64,000 bases of DNA from Notolepis coatsorum (taxonomy: Eukaryota; Chordata; Actinopteri; Aulopiformes; Paralepididae), in assembly GCA_963971535.1 (NCBI GenBank), contig OZ020593.1, forward strand, positions 38,359,932 to 38,423,931, given 5' to 3'. Of the stretch, positions 60,139 to 64,000 are shown piece after piece. The notes beneath the pieces are model-generated. The model saw only the letters and a program-made list of their open reading frames with translations, made no database searches and was not told the DNA's origin. The position numbers were made by a program, and so were the translations under genes. Within the stretch, counting starts at the first letter, position 1. Every line of letters starts with the position of its first letter.

Positions 60139-60834
60139 TAGGGCTGGGCGATATGGAAAAAAATCATATCGCGATAACGATATGATAATTTTATTTTATT
60201 TCTCGATTATCGATAATTATCGAATTGTTATAAGTATAATTTTTTTTTTTTTTTTTTTTTTTAAACAACAGATGTATGTTTATTTTGCAGCAATTCTTTG
60301 TCATTGCCGCCATCTTTAGTGTTACATCCCCTCACACTCCAGTTCTCAGGCTGCAGCTGGTTTAAAAGCTAAAGTAAACCGGCTTCTCTGCTGGCTGTGG
60401 CTCCAGAGGAGTTGAACAGTTCTGGCTCTGCTAGTTTATTTTCGATCTTTTGGCGCTTTTTTGGTGGACAAACCACCGCACATGTGCACTGTGACTCGTG
60501 ACTGGAGTCTAGTTCTGCTAGCACACATAGGCTACTGTGTACAGACTGTTTCAAAATGTATTTTAAATTAGAAGGCAAACAAAATAAATGGACAAGAGAA
60601 AAAGAAATCTGAATTTGGTCAGTATTGTCATTTGGACAAGCAAAGCCATTACTTTAAGTTGCAGGCAAGAAAGACAAGTCTGTCCACTGTCTCTGGTTTT
60701 AAAACTGCCCTGTTGCAGGTAAAAAAAAAAAAAAAAAAATTGATTTTTCGATTTTTTTTTTTTTTTCAATATTCGATATCGATTATTAAAATATATCGCG
60801 ATATTTATCGTTATCGTTATATCGCCCAGCCCTA
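60139..60834. mobile_element. hAT element, 696 bp
   Basis: The ends are TAGGGCTGGGCGATAT and ATATCGCCCAGCCCTA, a perfect 16-bp inverted repeat. The perfect 8-bp duplication CTCTCACC lies at 60131-60138 and 60835-60842. Subterminal ATCGATAATTATCG-type repeats and T-runs fill the rest; only short broken frames remain. Confidence 0.96.
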
Positions 60835-60842
60835 CTCTCACC

Positions 60843-61388
60843 AAATCATAGACCACCACCAGACACTAGATCTTCACCAAAATGTTACTTCTTCCTTGTG
60901 CCATAATCAACCCGCCCACACAATTTTATTCCAATTTTGTCTCTAGCCAATTGTTATCCTGGAATTATCCTGGTAAGACAGACACTCAGACAGCTAACTC
61001 CATTGGAGGAGATAAAATAATGGCCTAAATGGTGATGTTTTGACCGTACAGTAACCATTGATATATTAAGACAACAGAACGTTATTCCACTACACAGTGT
61101 AGAAAATGGCAAAAAATATAATGCAAGATATCTGAAGGTGGTTGCATAGGACTCTACTTTTTTCCCATTGCCTCATAAGTTTTCCAAATGCACACCAGCT
61201 TTTCGATGGGATAATGATATGTTGTGGAAATGGCGCTGAATGAGCATCAGTGGAGATTAAGAGGAAGCTTTCCCCCCTTCTCTAAGAAAGCTCTGTAAAG
61301 TTGACTGGTTTTCTATGTTTGCAGATATAGGCTACATATTGACTCTCCCTCTCTTTCCCTCCCTCCCTCTCTTCCTCACTGTGTCCAG
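60843..61388. other. End of FUBP3 intron 1 and acceptor region
   Basis: No mobile element recognised. A strong pyrimidine tract (CTCCCTCTCTTTCCCTCC and following) leads into the AG at 61387-61388. Confidence 0.6.
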
Positions 61389-61500
61389 ATTGCAGCGAAG
61401 ATGGGAGGTGATCAGATGCCCCACATGAACAACTCCTCTCCAGTCGTAGACCCCTCTCTCTACGGCTACGGAGGCCCGAAGCGATCGTTGGACGATGGAG
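61389..61500 (+). CDS. fubp3: FUBP3 exon 2
   Basis: The frame continues from exon 1 (...ARQ) with IAAKMGGDQMPHMNNSSPVV, then DPSLYGYGGPKRSLDDG, ending in phase 1 at 61500 before gtaagc. IAAK, the MNNSSP-VDPS segment and the YGYG..KR.LDDG motif are the family's conserved stretch before the first KH domain, and the DPSLYGYG form points to FUBP3. The acceptor has a long pyrimidine tract and tccag; the donor gtaagc is near consensus. The exon is 112 nt, intact and free of stops. The remaining exons, with the KH domains, lie downstream of the window. Confidence 0.92.
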
Positions 61501-62097
61501 GTAAGCCATCATGTTCATCATTGCTCATGTACACACTAGGGCTGTCACAATATATTTTTTAAATCAAATTCGATATTCTTTGCAGAATTGTAGACTAGTC
61601 CAAATTCGAATTTCAGTGTCAAAAAAGGTCTTTAAAATTGCAAGACTAAAAATAACCATGACCAGGGCAGTAATTATTTGGACCGACTCACCCACCTGCT
61701 GTCGTCATTGATGAAAAACAATCCGCCGGAGCATCACGTTCTGTCGAGCAGAGAAATGTCCAGACAGCAGCGTGATACAAATCCCATAATTATGTGCATT
61801 TCCGAGAGTCCGAAAAATCCGCTGTCCCTCATATTAGCAGGGCTCTCTTCCTCACATCGTTCGCATCGGCTAGCCTGACGGCTATTATGAATGTGTCGAA
61901 AGATTCCAGCCAGTGAATGCACAATCCAGGCAGGGCGAGGAACGGAGAGAGATGTGAGAGTAAAGAATCCATAATCCTGGTCGCCAATATTGTGTATAAT
62001 AACTTCACAAGATAAGACGTTCAAACACTTGCGCCAACTGCCGACAACAACACTTTGCGACATGGCAGCATGTCGCAAAACCCACGTGCCGTATTAA

Positions 62098-63237
62098 CAC
62101 TTTGAGTGCCACGCGTATCGCTTATCTATACCCCTAGATTTTTCCGCTGTCGTTTCACTCTTTGCGAAGCTGTGTGTTTTTTTTTTTTCTTCTTCCCCTC
62201 CTTTTTCCTCCGATTTTCTCCCATCCCAATGTTAGTAGTTATGCCAATTCCCAATCTCCTTCCTGGTCGCTGCGCACTTACCCCCCACAGTCGGTCTGGG
62301 AGAGTGGAGGCTATCGCGTGCTTCCTCCGACACACGTCTAGCCAATCAACCGCTTCTTTTCACCTGGCAGCGCGGACTCTCACTGAGAGGGTGTAACGTG
62401 TGGAAGGATCACACTACCCCTCTTAGATCCTATCCGCGCTGAGCAGGCGCCCCGACCGAACTGTAGGAGTCGCTGTTTACAATGACCCGGACCCACCCCG
62501 CCAGCTTTCCCACCCTCTAATACTGCCAATTGTATTAGTGTGAACGGCCAGCCAAGCTGGTGACACGCCGGGAGCTGGATTCGAACGGATGAATCCAGCG
62601 TCTCCGGCGTTGCTGACGAACGCAATCTCCGCTACGCCACCTGACCGCCACAGCTGTGTGTGTATTATAGCTGTGGAGACATGGTGTGGCTCATTTTGAC
62701 AAACATTACTTGTAGTGCAACATGGGAATAATAGTTTGTTTCCACATGCTGTAGTTTGTAGTTTATTACACGCTAAACATTGCGCATTTCCAAGATAATC
62801 CAGTATTTTTTCATAGATCGTGAGCAATAAGCCCAAACCGTTCTGGTTGATCCCCTGAAACCCCAAATACTCCAAAATAAAAGGTATATGACATGTATAT
62901 ATGTACCTTCACAAAATCATCAAGGGGGGGGGGTCGTTTTAACTCAAAACTGTGATCGTGTGAGTGGAGTTTCGAGGCGATCAATGTGAATTTCTGTTCC
63001 AGCAGGAGAGGGGCCACTACAAAAAAAAAAGAAAAGAGGCTGTATCAACCCCAAGCCATTGCAGTTCAGACACGGACGATACTGCCACCTGGTGATAGTC
63101 GATCGGCATTGCAGTTCTAGTGTATGTGAATGTGCCACAGTGATGCAGATCGCTCCGGGCAAGTCTGTAGAGCGGGGATCAAAGTAAAAAGATCAAACAA
63201 TCCAAAAACGTAATATCTAGTTTTTGGCACTCAATGT
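62098..63237. mobile_element. piggyBac-like MITE copy 3
   Basis: TTAA lies at 62094-62097 and 63238-63241. The left terminus CACTTTGAGTGCC and the right terminus GGCACTCAATGT are inverted. It has the same internal layout (a G-run then TCGTTTTAA, then a GCCACCTGGTG-type motif) as copies 1 and 2. A SINE A interrupts it. Confidence 0.72.
62178..62651 (-). mobile_element. SINE A, reverse
   Basis: T-run start, CTCCCATCCCAATGTTAG, and tRNA-like head near 62570-62650 (GGATTCGAACGGATGAATCC). The 10-bp duplication AGCTGTGTGT lies at 62168-62177 and 62652-62661. Confidence 0.9.
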
Positions 63238-63845
63238 TTAACAATGTGTTAAACGCACAGTCCGTTTTTATTATTTTCAAATTCAAATTGCTACGTTAAT
63301 GTTCGAATCTGGTGTTTTTATGTAAATTCGAAATTTTATTCGAATATAATGTGACAGCCCTAGTGTACACGCACACGCACACACACACAGGATATTACCC
63401 CTACTTGAAGCTACAATGTGTAAGATTTTCTGGTTTGAATTTTGCTCCAAAACATGTATCCAGTATTAATTTAGTCAACGAAAATGGTGACCTTAATTTT
63501 CATCCATCCAACCTGATGTTATCGTTGGGAATGGGTCTGAGCTCGCAAAAGGTCAAATACCGCCGCCTATCGTCTCCCGGATGGTATTGCACATCATGTT
63601 GGATTGGCTGGGACTGCATCAAAAAAAGAAGTCCGGTCCAGGTTTTACTTCTCGGGCATGCAGCTGGATACTATTGCATTGAGTCCCCCCACTGGGAGCA
63701 TCGTGGATCATTGTGTTTTGGACTATAACGTTGGATCAATGGACGCGATCGATATTTGGAATGGCGATCAGGAATTGGATTAATCTTTTTGCATGACATC
63801 AGATGTGAGGTAAGGCCTTTATGTTACGAATCTTGGGGTAATCAG

Positions 63846-64000
63846 TAGGGGTGGGAATCACCAGTTTCATCACGATACGATATCGATTCTTTGGACAACG
63901 ATACGATATTTGCCGATATCACAGTCTGCCACGATACGATACGATTTGATTCAGGTGCCTGCGATCGATATGAGGCGATATTATGTGCCCATTTAACACA
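63846..64000. mobile_element. Left end of a hAT-like element running off the window (repeat Y family)
   Basis: Starts TAGGGGTGGGAATCACCAGT and matches the reverse complement of 40285-40443 over about 155 bp, including ATTCTTTGGACAACRATACG. The right end is beyond the window. Confidence 0.75.

Larger units (their letters stand above)
61537..63362. mobile_element. hAT-like element in FUBP3 intron 2, with nested insertions
   Basis: The left end is TAGGGCTGTCACAATATATT and the right end AATATAATGTGACAGCCCTA, inverted and near perfect, with AATTCGAA words next to each. The flanks are GTACACAC (61529-61536) and GTGTACAC (63363-63370), similar but not identical, possibly altered by CA slippage. It contains a piggyBac-like MITE at 62098-63237. 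Confidence 0.82.

Overview
This is nuclear DNA from a vertebrate, almost certainly a teleost fish. It has spliced-gene signals, long (CA)n arrays, and many fish-type transposable elements: tRNA-derived SINEs, an L2-type LINE with the usual 3' tail, DIRS and Ty3/gypsy retrotransposons, Tc1, and very many hAT-type elements. No bacterial or phage genes, rRNA or CRISPR arrays were seen. The species cannot be told from the sequence.

Only one host gene is supported. It is a FUBP3 ortholog (far upstream element-binding protein 3, a KH-domain single-strand nucleic-acid binding protein) on the + strand. Exon 1 coding is at 28157-28252 and exon 2 at 61389-61500. Both splice sites are good and the frame continues across the join. 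Intron 1 is about 33.1 kb and is mostly transposable elements; the rest of the gene lies beyond the window. No other host exon was recognised.

Layout. 1-8 kb: mostly anonymous DNA with two hAT MITEs (1525-2135, 7496-7789) and a SINE-in-SINE composite (4290-5116). 8.1-15.5 kb: a broken DIRS (tyrosine-recombinase) retrotransposon cut up by SINEs and a hAT element. 16.9-23 kb: a 21/27-bp minisatellite, a decayed Ty3/gypsy element lacking its integrase core, a second gypsy RT fragment and a fold-back element. 23-28 kb: SINEs and a truncated Tc1 transposase. 28.1 kb: FUBP3 exon 1. 28.3-61.4 kb: intron 1, with a first TE cluster at 31.7-36.7 kb and a 14.5-kb nest at 43.46-57.95 kb. 61.4 kb: exon 2. 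61.5-64 kb: intron 2, with a hAT-like element holding a piggyBac-like MITE that holds a SINE, then the left end of another hAT element running off the window.

The most notable feature is the nest in intron 1. Target-site duplications (TSDs) read directly from the sequence show insertions inside insertions. A unit at 43461-57950 (TSD CTCAGTAC) contains a hAT element at 45131-51198 (GTGGGCAG). That contains a piggyBac-like element at 45391-48605 (TTAA), which contains a Mutator-like element at 46150-48392 (9-bp GTTTGGGCG), which carries a truncated LINE and a DIRS fragment. Beside it are hAT elements at 51986-53149 (GGGGACAC) and 53201-57322 (GAGTGAAC), the latter holding another hAT (GTCTAGAC) and a SINE. 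Related copies in the window serve as empty sites for at least four insertions, so part of the insertion history can be read from this one sequence. No functional cooperation among these elements is implied; nearly all are non-autonomous or broken.
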